Origin: Martinezella miluonensis
GTDB taxonomy: Bacteria; Pseudomonadota; Alphaproteobacteria; Rhizobiales; Rhizobiaceae
DNA length: 64,000 nt
Direction of reading: 5' to 3'
Assembly (NCBI RefSeq): GCF_900094545.1
Contig: NZ_FMAH01000019.1
Coordinates: 44,127-108,126, forward strand
The notes under the pieces were generated by a model. That model made no database searches, was not told where the DNA came from, and was given only the letters and a program-made list of their open reading frames with translations. Shown piece by piece: positions 1 through 8,582 of the stretch. The stretch's first letter is position 1, and each line of letters begins with the position of its first letter. A program made the translations under genes and the position numbers.

Positions 1-174
1 GATCGCACCAATGGTGGTTGGCATGAGGAACTGACGGAAGATCTCGTTCCGGCTCACACGCTGTTCCCCGGCAAGGGTGATATCTACCACGCCTTGCAAG
101 CATGTCTGATCCCCCTCTTCTCGGCAACGGGCAGCCTGACCAAAGTCATCACCGAGGCCGGCGGAAAGATCTGA
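1..174 (+). CDS. AGE-family sugar epimerase/isomerase, C-terminal end (partial)
   Basis: Only the last 57 codons lie in the window, open from base 1 to a TGA at 172-174. The residues GGWHEEL, LFPGKGDIYHALQA and the closing segment match the last helices of the N-acylglucosamine 2-epimerase / mannose isomerase (YihS-like) (alpha/alpha)6-barrel family. Members interconvert aldoses and ketoses such as mannose and fructose in the cytoplasm. The His in the YHALQA motif falls in the region that lines the active site in this family. Substrate cannot be assigned from this fragment. The family assignment is good; the specific enzyme is unknown. Confidence 0.75.
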   Translation, partial: DRTNGGWHEELTEDLVPAHTLFPGKGDIYHALQACLIPLFSATGSLTKVITEAGGKI

Positions 175-219
175 CATTGGTGGCGGCGCCCGCTCAAAGC
201 CCGGCGCCGCCTCAGCCCT

Positions 220-708
220 CTAGCCGAGGCTGAGATTGTGGAGTTCGTGGCCGAGCGTGAGAGCCAAAGCCTCGACAACGAGATTGTGGTCTTCACGCTG
301 AGGGAGACCTGAAACCGTGACAGCACCAATGCAGCCCGTGCCGTTGACGAAAATGGGGAAGCTGCCGCCGGATGCGGCGTACTCGGCGCTCGAAAGCCCG
401 CTCTCCTCGATCGTCTTGCCCTGCTGCTGCAGCCGCAATGTGCTGGCATAGCTGCTACGAAAATAGCGCAGCACCATGTTGCACTTGCGGCGTATCCAGT
501 TGGAATTGTCGGGTGTCGATCCGGGCAAGGCTATGTAAAAAACCGGCATGGAGTGCAGCGTGATGTCGATGGCAACGCCGAGATTACGCTCGCTGGCGAG
601 ATCATGCAGCAACTTGCCGAGTACCCAGGCAGTCGAGAGGTCAAAGGCGTCGAAACGCAGCGTCTCCTCTTGCAGCGCGATACGATTGAGGTCCTTGTCG
701 ATCGTCAT
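220..708 (-). CDS. UPF0303 / heme-degrading-domain-like protein
   Basis: The 162-residue product resembles the UPF0303 (COG4702, DUF336-like) family in length and in its segments ATGGSFPIFV-like (here AASGGSFPIFV, about 109-119) and GAVTVSGLPQREDH (about 128-141). These are the conserved glycine-rich strand and loop of that fold. DUF336/HbpS-like proteins have been linked to heme or cofactor binding, but UPF0303 members have no established reaction. No signal peptide or membrane segment is visible, so it is probably cytosolic. It is convergent with the preceding sugar isomerase fragment and stands alone. The family call is firm; function is unknown. Confidence 0.75.
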   Translation of the reverse strand: MTIDKDLNRIALQEETLRFDAFDLSTAWVLGKLLHDLASERNLGVAIDITLHSMPVFYIALPGSTPDNSNWIRRKCNMVLRYFRSSYASTLRLQQQGKTIEESGLSSAEYAASGGSFPIFVNGTGCIGAVTVSGLPQREDHNLVVEALALTLGHELHNLSLG

Positions 709-767
709 AGAAAACCTTCCCTAAAAATAGATCAGCCTATCAAACGCTGAGGGAGTGATTTGTCCAC

Positions 768-1706
768 CTATCTATTCGACATTTCAAAACCAAGTTGCCA
801 CTTCTGGCCCAGCAGAAGATCGTATTCCTCCGGCTCGAGCACCTCGAAGCCTCCGCCTGGATAGAACGTCAACTCGCCGATGCAAACCCAATCTGCCGAC
901 GCATAGAAATCGACCCGCACGAAATCGATGTCGGAAGCGACGGTTTCCGCAACGGAAATCATCTCGTCGAGCCGCGGCGGACGCGCGACATGGCCCGGAT
1001 AGAGACCGAGGTAATCCCGATCGAAGAACGGAAGCTTTTGCCAGTCCGGCGTATAGTTGCAGGAATAGCCCCGGCCATTCTCGCGTATGTCGATTTCGAT
1101 ATGCGATACCTTGCCGTTGAAGGTGAAGAGCCGGTAATCCCAGGGAACACGCCCCTCGACCAGCAGCATGCTTTCGATCAGGATGCGAGGTTCGATGCGC
1201 CTGTAGGCCCACTCCCGGTTATAAGACGCGTGGTCGATCGCCAGCCATTCGGCGGAAGGGTTGTTCTTAAGCAGCCGATCCACATCGGCCTGTCCGTAAA
1301 GAAAGAGCCCTACCCCGCTTGCATGGGTCGGCTTGACGACGGCGGGCAAGGAAATCTCGAACCAGTTGACGGCCGCAAGGTCTGTGCCGACCCAGAGTGT
1401 CGGGATGATGTACTGGCTACCCACTCTTTCCGCAATTAGCGCTTTCGCATCGGCCTTATCCACGAAACGCGGAAGCAGCGGATTACGATCATAGAGCTTC
1501 CGGGCCTGGATCTTCTCGGTGAGCGTTTGAGGCGACGTCAGATTGGGAAATCTGCCGCGGATGATACGATATTTCAACGCGCAATAGGACTTGTCGGGCA
1601 GCGGCGATATAAGGCGCCATAGAAGATTGTGCGCTCGCTCACGCAACCCCTTCTGGAGATACCCCGGAATAAGAAACCCATCCCGGTCGACGGTTCTATC
1701 TGTCAT
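768..1706 (-). CDS. TupA-like ATP-grasp polysaccharide biosynthesis protein
   Basis: This 312-residue protein has the features of the TupA-like ATP-grasp family, found in capsule, teichuronopeptide and exopolysaccharide loci. It has an early YRIIRGRFPNL and LTEKIQARKLYDRNP segment and a central VVKPTHASGVG nucleotide-binding lysine loop. A later DFVRVDFYASADWVCIGELTFYPGGG stretch carries the metal-binding acidic and Asn/Glu-type positions of ATP-grasp enzymes. ATP-grasp enzymes join a carboxylate to an amine, so it may attach an amino acid or similar group to a glycan; that is inference. I chose ATG 1706 over an upstream TTG at 1727. It is divergent from the flippase gene at 1790. Confidence 0.75.
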   Translation of the reverse strand: MTDRTVDRDGFLIPGYLQKGLRERAHNLLWRLISPLPDKSYCALKYRIIRGRFPNLTSPQTLTEKIQARKLYDRNPLLPRFVDKADAKALIAERVGSQYIIPTLWVGTDLAAVNWFEISLPAVVKPTHASGVGLFLYGQADVDRLLKNNPSAEWLAIDHASYNREWAYRRIEPRILIESMLLVEGRVPWDYRLFTFNGKVSHIEIDIRENGRGYSCNYTPDWQKLPFFDRDYLGLYPGHVARPPRLDEMISVAETVASDIDFVRVDFYASADWVCIGELTFYPGGGFEVLEPEEYDLLLGQKWQLGFEMSNR

Positions 1707-1789
1707 GGCAGCCAACTTAAATTTCAACTAGAACGCAAGTGAAAATTATCAGCGGGCCTTTAACACAAGGTTATGCGGCAACCTCCTAG

Positions 1790-3307
1790 ATGAATTGCAT
1801 GAGTACTTCTGTGTCCAATCTTCTTAAAAGTTCACTGATTAGCCTGGCGGCGACCTTGATTTCGCTGGTTGCCGGCTTTGCAACCAGTGTCATCGCCGCC
1901 CGCCTGCTTGGTCCGGCAGGATCCGGCAAAGTTGCCTACGCATTGTGGATTGCGACCTCCGCCGCGGCATTGGCCGATATGGGACTTCCACAAGCATTGC
2001 TGCGCAACACTGGCGGCCTTTCAGGCGACGGCGAAGCATGGAAAATACTGGTGCGGACGGCACTGCGCAGTTTCATAATTTCGGTCAGCATGGTGGGCGC
2101 CGCCATATTGGCCTTTGCCGCGATCATCTACATTCAACGCGATGCACAGCACGCCTGGCTCTGGATCGTCACGGGGCTTTTGTTTTTAAGCTACGCATTC
2201 CACGTATTTTCCACGGCGATCGCGCGTGGGAGAAATCGGTTCGGCCAGACTGCACGGACGACCGCTCTTGGTGGAGTGTTACAAATTCCGCTCGTCTTTG
2301 TCGGAGCATGGCTGCTTGGCCCAACCGGCGCTCTGATCGGATATATCGCGCGCTACCTGCCGCAAGCGTTGCTATTGCGGAGCTATATCGATCGCGACAT
2401 GAAACCGTCCCGTGAAGCCCTGACGCAGGAAATGCGGCGTTACGGTCGCCACATATGGTTGAGCGACCTCATCGAAATTCTGGTTCTGTCGCGGATAGAA
2501 TTCCTGTTTCTTGGCTTCTTTCTTTCGTCGACCAGCATCGGGTATTTTGCAGCAGGCCTCGGCCTGGCCGGCCTAATCGAACAGGTGATGCTGCAGATAT
2601 CACCAGCGCTGATCGTCAGCTTTACCGAAGCGCATGCGAAAAACGATCAGCAGATGCTGAACGCTGCGTACCGTCGTGTCATTCGCATAGTCGCGCTCGT
2701 CATGCTGCCGATCAGTTTCGGCGGCGCGGCCATCATGCCCGATCTTTTGCCTCTCATATTCGGCAATGCCTTCGATCCTGCCATACCGGCTTCCGCGACC
2801 TTGCTCGCCTTCGTCTGGCTTGCCGGGATGTCCGTCATTCCCTGGGGTATCATAGGCGCATCGGGGCGCAGCGTTCTTTTGCTACGCGTGCAGATCGTAA
2901 GTGGCCTATTGATGATATTGTTGCTCACAGCTCTCGTGCCGCGGATGGGCCTGCAGGGTGCTGCCCTTGCTCGCGCTGCCATTGTAACGCTGACTTTTGT
3001 TCTGCTCGGCTGGACTGCCTGGAGACATGTCCAGGTTTCCGTCCCGGTTACGGCACTGGCAAAAACGATGCTTGCCGCCGTTCTTTGCGCAGTGGCGGCT
3101 GGGGTCGGCATCTATAGTTTCGACGGAGCAATCGCGATCGCAACTGCCATTCCAGCGGGTGTGGTGGCTTATATGCTGGCTGTCCGCGTCCTGCGCCTCA
3201 TCACCCCTGAAGACGTACAGATACTGATGGATACGGCTGGCGGAAAACTGCCCGGCGCCTCACGCCCACTCGCCAACAAGCTCTTGACCTTCCTGGCGCC
3301 AGGCTAG
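1790..3307 (+). CDS. Wzx-like polysaccharide flippase (MOP superfamily)
   Basis: The 505-residue product is almost entirely hydrophobic, with about 12-14 predicted membrane segments, and begins with the typical SLISLAATLISLVAGFATS first helix. The motif AARLLGPAGSGKVAYALW after helix 1 is characteristic of polysaccharide export proteins of the MOP/MATE-related superfamily. Such proteins flip lipid-linked oligosaccharide repeats across the inner membrane before polymerisation. Two in-frame ATGs occur (1790 and 1799); neither has a good ribosome site, so the start may be nine bases later. Neighbours in the same cluster (ATP-grasp, GumK-like transferase, lyase) support a role in a surface glycan. 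Confidence 0.8.
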   Translation: MNCMSTSVSNLLKSSLISLAATLISLVAGFATSVIAARLLGPAGSGKVAYALWIATSAAALADMGLPQALLRNTGGLSGDGEAWKILVRTALRSFIISVSMVGAAILAFAAIIYIQRDAQHAWLWIVTGLLFLSYAFHVFSTAIARGRNRFGQTARTTALGGVLQIPLVFVGAWLLGPTGALIGYIARYLPQALLLRSYIDRDMKPSREALTQEMRRYGRHIWLSDLIEILVLSRIEFLFLGFFLSSTSIGYFAAGLGLAGLIEQVMLQISPALIVSFTEAHAKNDQQMLNAAYRRVIRIVALVMLPISFGGAAIMPDLLPLIFGNAFDPAIPASATLLAFVWLAGMSVIPWGIIGASGRSVLLLRVQIVSGLLMILLLTALVPRMGLQGAALARAAIVTLTFVLLGWTAWRHVQVSVPVTALAKTMLAAVLCAVAAGVGIYSFDGAIAIATAIPAGVVAYMLAVRVLRLITPEDVQILMDTAGGKLPGASRPLANKLLTFLAPG

Positions 3308-3312
3308 GCCAG

Positions 3313-4584
3313 TCATAGCGGTTCGAAGGCTGCACTCAGCGTCTGCCGCGCAACTTCGTCCCAAGTCATGATCCCATCGCGAAAGACCGGCGAACGCTGC
3401 ATCGCCAACGCTGCATCGATTTTTTCGCGCCACGCTGCTTCGCCGTCGAGGCAGTAAGCAATACCATTGGCGCGGGCAAATGGGACGAGATCTGGCAACA
3501 GGATCGGTAGACCGCAATAGCTGTACTGCGCCAGCTTGAGGCTCGATTCCGCCAGATAAACCTCATTTTCGGTGAGGCGGTAGGGAGCGATGCCGAAATC
3601 CGCATGCTGCAGATAAGGCACAATGCTCTCAAAGTCTTTCTCGCCATAGATTACGACATTTGGTGGTGCCCAACCGCTCCAGGCCGCACCAAACACATGG
3701 AAATTCACATCTGGCGCAGCCGTTGCCATTGCGGCGACGGAAGCATGATCGAAAAGCATATTACCGATGGAAATGGCGTTGCGGGTGCCGGGCCGATATG
3801 GTGACGGCTGCTCTCGATCAAACAAGGCTGCATCAACGCCTTGGGGAATAACCCTTACGCGGCCGCCATGCGGAAGCAAGGCCCCTAGCCTTTCCGATGG
3901 AACGCAAACGGCGTCGAAACGACCAATCTCGGTCGCTTGGATATCCTGCAGCACCGGTGCCGCCCCTATGCTTCTCAGCAGGTCGCGGCAAAAATAGAGC
4001 GTACGCGCCTTCGGATTGAGCTTTTTAATCTGACCGAAGAAAGCGAGCGCCGAGCCGCTCTCAGCCAGCACCAGATCCGCATTACTTATGATGCGACGGG
4101 CAAAGCGCGGCAGGTAGCTGCCATAGAGCCGAAAGAGCACTGCGTTCGCCGCATTCAGAAAGCGGTTGCTCGAGCTGAATGCATGCAATGGCGGCAGATA
4201 GGCCCCCGCTCTCAAATTGGTATCGATCGTATGAAATCGGTTTGCTTGATCCTGCGACAAGGCTCGGAAGCGCGGGCGATCCTTAAGCAAGGTCAACCAA
4301 CTATGACCTATAGTGAGAAAATGAACCTCATGCCCCTGTTCAGCCCAGTGGGATGCGATGAAATGGACCGACGCCTTGCGATAGCCACGCAGAAACGCGT
4401 GCGCTGTTAGAATGACGATTCTTCTTCGCTGCTCGGCCTCGTTTAAGGCCGGCTCTGCTTTCCTATTTGCCAAAGGCTGCCCCCAACAGCGCCCCTCAGC
4501 CGGTTTTGTCATGACCGACATTAAAACGTCGATAAAGCTGCGGCGGCGAACGATCATGTCCGGGGCGCTGATAGCCGCAGCCAA
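3313..4584 (-). CDS. GumK-like glycosyltransferase (glucuronosyltransferase family)
   Basis: The product is up to 423 residues. Its second half closely follows my recollection of the xanthan glucuronosyltransferase GumK: a SIGNMLFDHASVAAMA segment, then FHVFG, NVVIYGEKDFESIVPYLQHA, DFGIAPYR and VYLAESSLKLAQY in the same order and spacing. The N-terminal Rossmann domain begins at RRRIVILTAHAFLRGYRKAS (about 53-72). GumK acts at the inner face of the membrane on a lipid-linked sugar. The first about 50 residues have no counterpart, so the real start may be one of the ATGs at 4554, 4518 or 4509. It converges tightly (5 bases) on the flippase gene. The sugar donor here is not known. Confidence 0.72.
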   Translation of the reverse strand: MAAAISAPDMIVRRRSFIDVLMSVMTKPAEGRCWGQPLANRKAEPALNEAEQRRRIVILTAHAFLRGYRKASVHFIASHWAEQGHEVHFLTIGHSWLTLLKDRPRFRALSQDQANRFHTIDTNLRAGAYLPPLHAFSSSNRFLNAANAVLFRLYGSYLPRFARRIISNADLVLAESGSALAFFGQIKKLNPKARTLYFCRDLLRSIGAAPVLQDIQATEIGRFDAVCVPSERLGALLPHGGRVRVIPQGVDAALFDREQPSPYRPGTRNAISIGNMLFDHASVAAMATAAPDVNFHVFGAAWSGWAPPNVVIYGEKDFESIVPYLQHADFGIAPYRLTENEVYLAESSLKLAQYSYCGLPILLPDLVPFARANGIAYCLDGEAAWREKIDAALAMQRSPVFRDGIMTWDEVARQTLSAAFEPL

Positions 4585-4803
4585 AGCCCAATTTTGCGGG
4601 ATATGAACCGCAAAGCGTCTAACAGGCCGTTAAAGTTGAACGGGAAATGACACAATAAGTTGAGTAAATCTTCTGAAATCGAGCAAAATCAATTGCGGTC
4701 GCCATCAATGCATCGTGAAGCGACATACCTCTCACTTGCCTGCGAGAAGCGAACAGGTCATTGATAATGCTTTGCGAATGTCCCGCCATAGGAATATCCC
4801 AGC

Positions 4804-5796
4804 ATGAATGCAAAATATGCGCTGCCCGCGATCCTGGCCTGCACCTGCGCCGGTGTCGTAACACCAGCTTTGGCTGAGGACGCCGCACAACTTGTGCTGC
4901 ATGACGGATTCGACGGTAAGGACTTCGCCCCATCAGGCCATCTTTATTATCGGGAAAATTTCGAGCAGAAAGCTGGAACGATTGAATTTCAGTCAGACGT
5001 GAAGCGCTCGGGCACGGGAGCTTTGAAGCTCAGCGTCAAGCCATTCTGCCCGCCAGGCAAAGCAAATTGCAGCGAGAGAGCCGAAATCTGGGAACGCACA
5101 AAATACCGCGTGCCCTACGATCAGGGAGTCTGGTACGGCTTTGCCGTGAAATTTGCCGACCCCATTCCGTCAGGGGATCACCGCTATCTCATCGCGCAAT
5201 GGAAGCGAGAAATTGGGCCACAGGCCGAGGGTGATTTCAGCCCCTTTCTGGCATTGCGGCTCAACAACGGCAAGCTGTTTGCCACGGTGGAAACCAACTA
5301 CCTTGCTCCAGTCGCCAAGAAGGACGAGATCAAGAATGGTGGCAAAGCTTGCAGCGATGGCGAGACACCCGTCTGGTTCCGCCCAGATACCAATCAAATG
5401 CGCGCACTGGTCGCCACGGATGGCAATTGGAACACGGCAGATGGTGAAGAGTTTACGGATTGCACTAGCGCCATCAAGGTAATTAATCGCGGCAACAGCC
5501 TTCCGCCCCCCGCCTCAGGCTGGATTGATTTCGCCATTTACAGCAAACCCGGCCCGGATGGCTCAGGTCACATCGAAATATTCGCCAACAATAAATGGAT
5601 TTCCACGGTCACGGGGCACATTGGACACGCGGATCATGGACTTGGTAAAAATCAATACTTTAAATTCGGCCCTTATCGTGCCGCCGATACTACGGTATGG
5701 ACGCTTTATTACGACGATTTTCGCCGCTCGCCCCACTGCGCGGACGTATTGGCGGATCCCAATCTTTGCCCGATGAAATCGATTGACCACCAGTAG
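4804..5796 (+). CDS. secreted polysaccharide lyase-like protein (heparin lyase I type fold)
   Basis: The 330-residue protein has a signal peptide (about 1-24, cleavage after TPALA) and a body with the PF14099-like pattern of polysaccharide lyases. That pattern comprises DGFDGKDF, RSGTGALKLSV, CSERAEIWERTKYRVPYDQGVWYGFAVKF, a lysine-rich WKREIG strand and a C-terminal YFKFGPYRA ... YYDDFR segment. The fold is a beta-jelly roll that binds or cleaves uronic-acid-containing glycans in the periplasm or outside. The GumK-like neighbour could place glucuronic acid in the glycan, which would make a lyase a sensible partner. Ribosome site AGGAATA precedes the ATG. Cysteines at several positions suggest disulphides. 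Confidence 0.7.
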   Translation: MNAKYALPAILACTCAGVVTPALAEDAAQLVLHDGFDGKDFAPSGHLYYRENFEQKAGTIEFQSDVKRSGTGALKLSVKPFCPPGKANCSERAEIWERTKYRVPYDQGVWYGFAVKFADPIPSGDHRYLIAQWKREIGPQAEGDFSPFLALRLNNGKLFATVETNYLAPVAKKDEIKNGGKACSDGETPVWFRPDTNQMRALVATDGNWNTADGEEFTDCTSAIKVINRGNSLPPPASGWIDFAIYSKPGPDGSGHIEIFANNKWISTVTGHIGHADHGLGKNQYFKFGPYRAADTTVWTLYYDDFRRSPHCADVLADPNLCPMKSIDHQ

Positions 5797-5917
5797 CCAC
5801 TATTAGCAAATAGGGATCGAAAAGGCACTGCGGGTATCCCGTCGATTTTTTTTAAAAACTCGGCTGAACTTTTTCGCTTCTTGCCGGTTATCTCCCTTGG
5901 TGAAGGAGATAACCGAA

Positions 5918-6214
5918 ATGCTTACCACCCATCGCGATTGCAAGCATCACGTCAAGAGGAATGCGATTCCATCTCTCGGCGAGATAGAGGGGCGCGTTGC
6001 TGTTCTGGAAATAGTCGCTCAATCTGCTTTGACCCACGTCTTCGATGAAGGAGAAGTGGACTTTGACGCAGCGTTTCTGTCTCAAATCCGCAGGGCCATG
6101 CATCGCAAATGTAAGGAGCTGAAGCTGGACGGCGAGGATACGGCGTCAGCACTTTCTTACGCAGAGGAATTGATCGAGGCCGCAGTGAATTCGTCGCATC
6201 CAATCCACCAATGA
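5918..6214 (+). CDS. small conserved-type hypothetical protein
   Basis: The start is ATG 5918 because GAAGGAG lies nine bases upstream; an earlier TTG lacks a site. The 98-residue product is soluble and mainly helical, with a SLGEIEGRVAVLEIVAQ segment followed by a charged helix (RRAMHRKCKELKLDGEDTA). I do not recognise a family with certainty. Its stop codon overlaps the start of the next small membrane-protein gene (ATGA), so the two are probably translated together. Confidence 0.6.
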   Translation: MLTTHRDCKHHVKRNAIPSLGEIEGRVAVLEIVAQSALTHVFDEGEVDFDAAFLSQIRRAMHRKCKELKLDGEDTASALSYAEELIEAAVNSSHPIHQ

Positions 6215-6357
6215 TGCCTTCCGGGCCAAGATATATTTTGTTTCTGATGGTGGCGCTGACGTTTGTGCTCGGCGTCCTTCTCTTTCTTGCGCCCCGCGCG
6301 TCGATCGACAAACTTCAGCACCCGGCTCAATCCTCTGAGCGCAAAAATCCGCAGTGA
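6211..6357 (+). CDS. 48-residue single-span membrane protein
   Basis: ATG 6211 overlaps the preceding stop in the arrangement ATGA, and a second ATG follows directly. The product has one membrane helix (about residues 8-26, ILFLMVALTFVLGVLLFL) followed by a short polar tail rich in Ser, Arg and Lys. The overlap is the main argument that this is a real gene: translational coupling suggests the soluble 98-residue protein and this anchor work together. No family recognised. Confidence 0.5.
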   Translation: MMPSGPRYILFLMVALTFVLGVLLFLAPRASIDKLQHPAQSSERKNPQ

Positions 6358-6521
6358 TGTTTCATAACGAGACCGTGTCGCATTAAGAGACAAAGCGCCT
6401 GTATCATCTCAGGAGCATATTAACGTCGAGAAATGATCGCGATTGCAAATCCCAAAAATCAAAGCAGTGTTTGCTACACCCGCCGCCTCGGCTCCAGCCC
6501 TAACCATGAATGGTCTAGCGA

Positions 6522-6728
6522 ATGTCTATGATGGTCAACGCGCCTCTCTATTCCGACGATATCGACGTTCTTGCAAGCGCGCTCTTTGCTTGGTGTGCCG
6601 AACGCAGCATTAGATTGCAAAGTCAAGAAGGTCTGTCCGCTGCAAACGTGGCCATCAATCTTTACAATGCTGGTTACCAGACACAGGACCGGCTTCTTGG
6701 CGCCCTACACAATCATGATTTTCATTAG
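6522..6728 (+). CDS. small hypothetical protein, 68 residues
   Basis: The product is a compact soluble protein with an acidic N-terminus (DDIDVLASALFAWCAERS) and a helix-turn-helix-sized middle (EGLSAANVAINLYNAGYQTQDRLLGAL). It has normal composition and codon use and no competing frame. A second ATG two codons downstream is an alternative start. I cannot assign a function; the gene stands alone between two non-coding stretches of about 100-160 bases. Confidence 0.5.
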   Translation: MSMMVNAPLYSDDIDVLASALFAWCAERSIRLQSQEGLSAANVAINLYNAGYQTQDRLLGALHNHDFH

Positions 6729-6820
6729 GGCATAACTGATATTGCCGTTCGAAGGCGAAGAACAAGCCGCGACGAGCTTGGCCTCGTCGGTCAGTGTTTA
6801 GAATTGGCGCAATCTCGCCT

Positions 6821-7239
6821 TCATCCCGCCGCCGCTTTTCGCAGCACCCCGGAGATGCACTCACGCTCTACGAGAATCCCGGGCCATTCGTCCTCATAGT
6901 ATGGGGAATCATAGATAAGCGTGAAAGGGCCGCGATAACCAACCGCGTTGGACAGCTCTATGCAACGAACATAGTCCGCTAAATCGAGACCGGTAGTCGA
7001 ATAGCGTTCCTTCGCGTGGCAGAGCTCAGCCCGCCCCATGATCTTCGCCAGATCTTCGTACTTGCCGACGCGCTCCCAATTTCCGAAATCACCATTGAGA
7101 CCAACTTTTCCGCCTAAGGCGTCGAGAACACGGTTAACTTCGCTCGGCCCAGGCAACAGGTCGAACCAGTTTTCGGCGCGGCTGGCGACACCCTTGGAGA
7201 ACGATGGCTCTGCAAGGAATGAAGATCTTGACGAAGATG
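6821..7239 (-). pseudogene. C-terminal remnant of a xylose-isomerase-like TIM-barrel sugar isomerase
   Basis: Reading leftward from 7239, the frame encodes about 138 residues: EPSFSKGVASRAENWFDLLP, then GLNGDFGNW, MGRAELCHAKERYS and GYRGPFTLIYDSPYYEDEWP. This is the second half of an AP-endonuclease-2 / xylose-isomerase-like barrel, including acidic and His residues expected near the metal site. There is no ATG at the 5' end of the remnant and a TAA lies directly upstream, so about half the protein is missing. I read it as a decayed gene. The start could alternatively be TTG 7156, but that would delete half the barrel. Confidence 0.6.
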
Positions 7240-7427
7240 ATGATTAATAGTTTGAAATCACTGGGAAATATCGCAATTCCTTGTCCGACAAAATGAGTGA
7301 AGTTGTCTCCAGTTCATAGCAACATACCTCAGCTCGCGGCGTATCAATGACCCAGATACGCAATGGGATCCGGTCGAGCAAACAATCTGAAGTAGGGTTC
7401 CGCTATACTTTCGGAGCTTGCCATGGA

Positions 7428-8189
7428 ATGCATAGCACCGCCGAACTCACCGATGTTGATCAACCGCAGCGGAGACGGCGTCTGATAACGGCGACGAAGA
7501 GCGAGCGGGAAAGCACATTGGAACGTAGCCAGGACAGCATCGCGAATCTCGACTGGGTGCGGCAGTTCATTGCTGCCAATCTTCCGATTCTGCCCGTTCC
7601 CGGCGTTCCGGAAATTCGCCTGCACAAAGCAGGCCCGCATAGCGGATTGCGGCGCCTTGCAGAGAGAGATCCGCAATTCGGCTCGCCCTACTGGGCACAT
7701 CATTGGGGAGGAGGCCTGGTCCTGGCCCGGTACCTCTTTGACAGATCGGAAGTCGTCGCTGGCCACCGCGTGCTCGACCTCGGCGCCGGCTCGGGAATCG
7801 TGGGCATCGCAGCCGCAAAGAGCGGCGCTCGGGAAGTGTACGCTGCCGACGTCGATCCCTATGCCATTGCAGCCATCGGGCTTAATGCAGCGCTTAATGA
7901 GGTCGCCATCAAAGCCACCCTCGCCGACCTGACGACCGGCGAGCCGCCCGCAGTCGATATCATCTGTGTCGGCGATCTTTTCTACGAAGAAGCACTTGCG
8001 AAGTGCGTCACCGGATTTCTGGATCGCTGCCTGGCGCAGGGCATAAAGGTTTTGATCGGCGACCCATGGCGCGCCCATCTCCCGGCATCGAGACTTCGGT
8101 TTTTGGCGGAATATACCGTGCCGGATTTTGGCGAAGCCGCGGCAAGCCCCCGGCGAAGCGGTGTTTTCGCCAGCAATATGTCATCGTGA
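7428..8189 (+). CDS. class I SAM-dependent methyltransferase, ETF-beta lysine methyltransferase type
   Basis: The core begins at LDWVRQFIAANLPILPVPG and continues with RLHKAGPHSGL, FGSPYWAHHWGGG, and the SAM-binding VLDLGAGSGIVGIAAAKSGA motif I. YAADVDPYA is motif II and DIICVGDLFYEE is motif IV. This order matches bacterial homologues of the ETFB lysine methyltransferase, a PrmA/Nnt1-related family that methylates protein lysines. The substrate is inferred only from the family. The frame is open from 7347; ATG 7428 is preferred for its upstream GGAG, but the true start could be later because the recognisable domain begins around 7545. Confidence 0.7.
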   Translation: MHSTAELTDVDQPQRRRRLITATKSERESTLERSQDSIANLDWVRQFIAANLPILPVPGVPEIRLHKAGPHSGLRRLAERDPQFGSPYWAHHWGGGLVLARYLFDRSEVVAGHRVLDLGAGSGIVGIAAAKSGAREVYAADVDPYAIAAIGLNAALNEVAIKATLADLTTGEPPAVDIICVGDLFYEEALAKCVTGFLDRCLAQGIKVLIGDPWRAHLPASRLRFLAEYTVPDFGEAAASPRRSGVFASNMSS

Positions 8190-8257
8190 AAGGTGAAGGC
8201 GATTGGGAACGTCGGCAATGGCAAAATCCGGGTTCGGACCGTTTATGCCGCCGCAGT

Positions 8258-8422
8258 CTAGACTCTCAACTTCGCACGCCGGCGATTGCCGCGCTCCAGC
8301 TGCTTGGCAAGTTCGGCAAGCTCCGGGCTTGCCGCATCGAACACCGGTTTGGCATCATCGGCCAGCCAATGCCTTTCGTGTTTGGTTATTCGGGCGATGA
8401 GCGAGGATAGCCTCCGCGGCAC
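8258..8422 (-). CDS. possible 54-residue small protein
   Basis: A GTG at 8420-8422 opens a frame to TAG at 8258. The product reads like a real protein rather than noise, with ITKHERHWLADDAKPVFDAA followed by an amphipathic helix (SPELAELAKQLERGNRRRAK) and a basic tail. The start codon has no convincing ribosome site and only GTG is available. It sits alone between the methyltransferase and the response regulator. I rate it possible, not established. Confidence 0.35.
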   Translation of the reverse strand: MPRRLSSLIARITKHERHWLADDAKPVFDAASPELAELAKQLERGNRRRAKLRV

Positions 8423-8582
8423 GCTCTACGAAGTTCGATCTGGCAGCGCATCGATGGTCGATGGCAGATGATATTTCATCAGGGCACACTCACCACGCCA
8501 CATCCCTGATGCTCCAAGATCATCCAGGCAGCAGAGCGATTACCCAGGGGCAAAGGCGTCATCCTATACGAACATATGAAGC

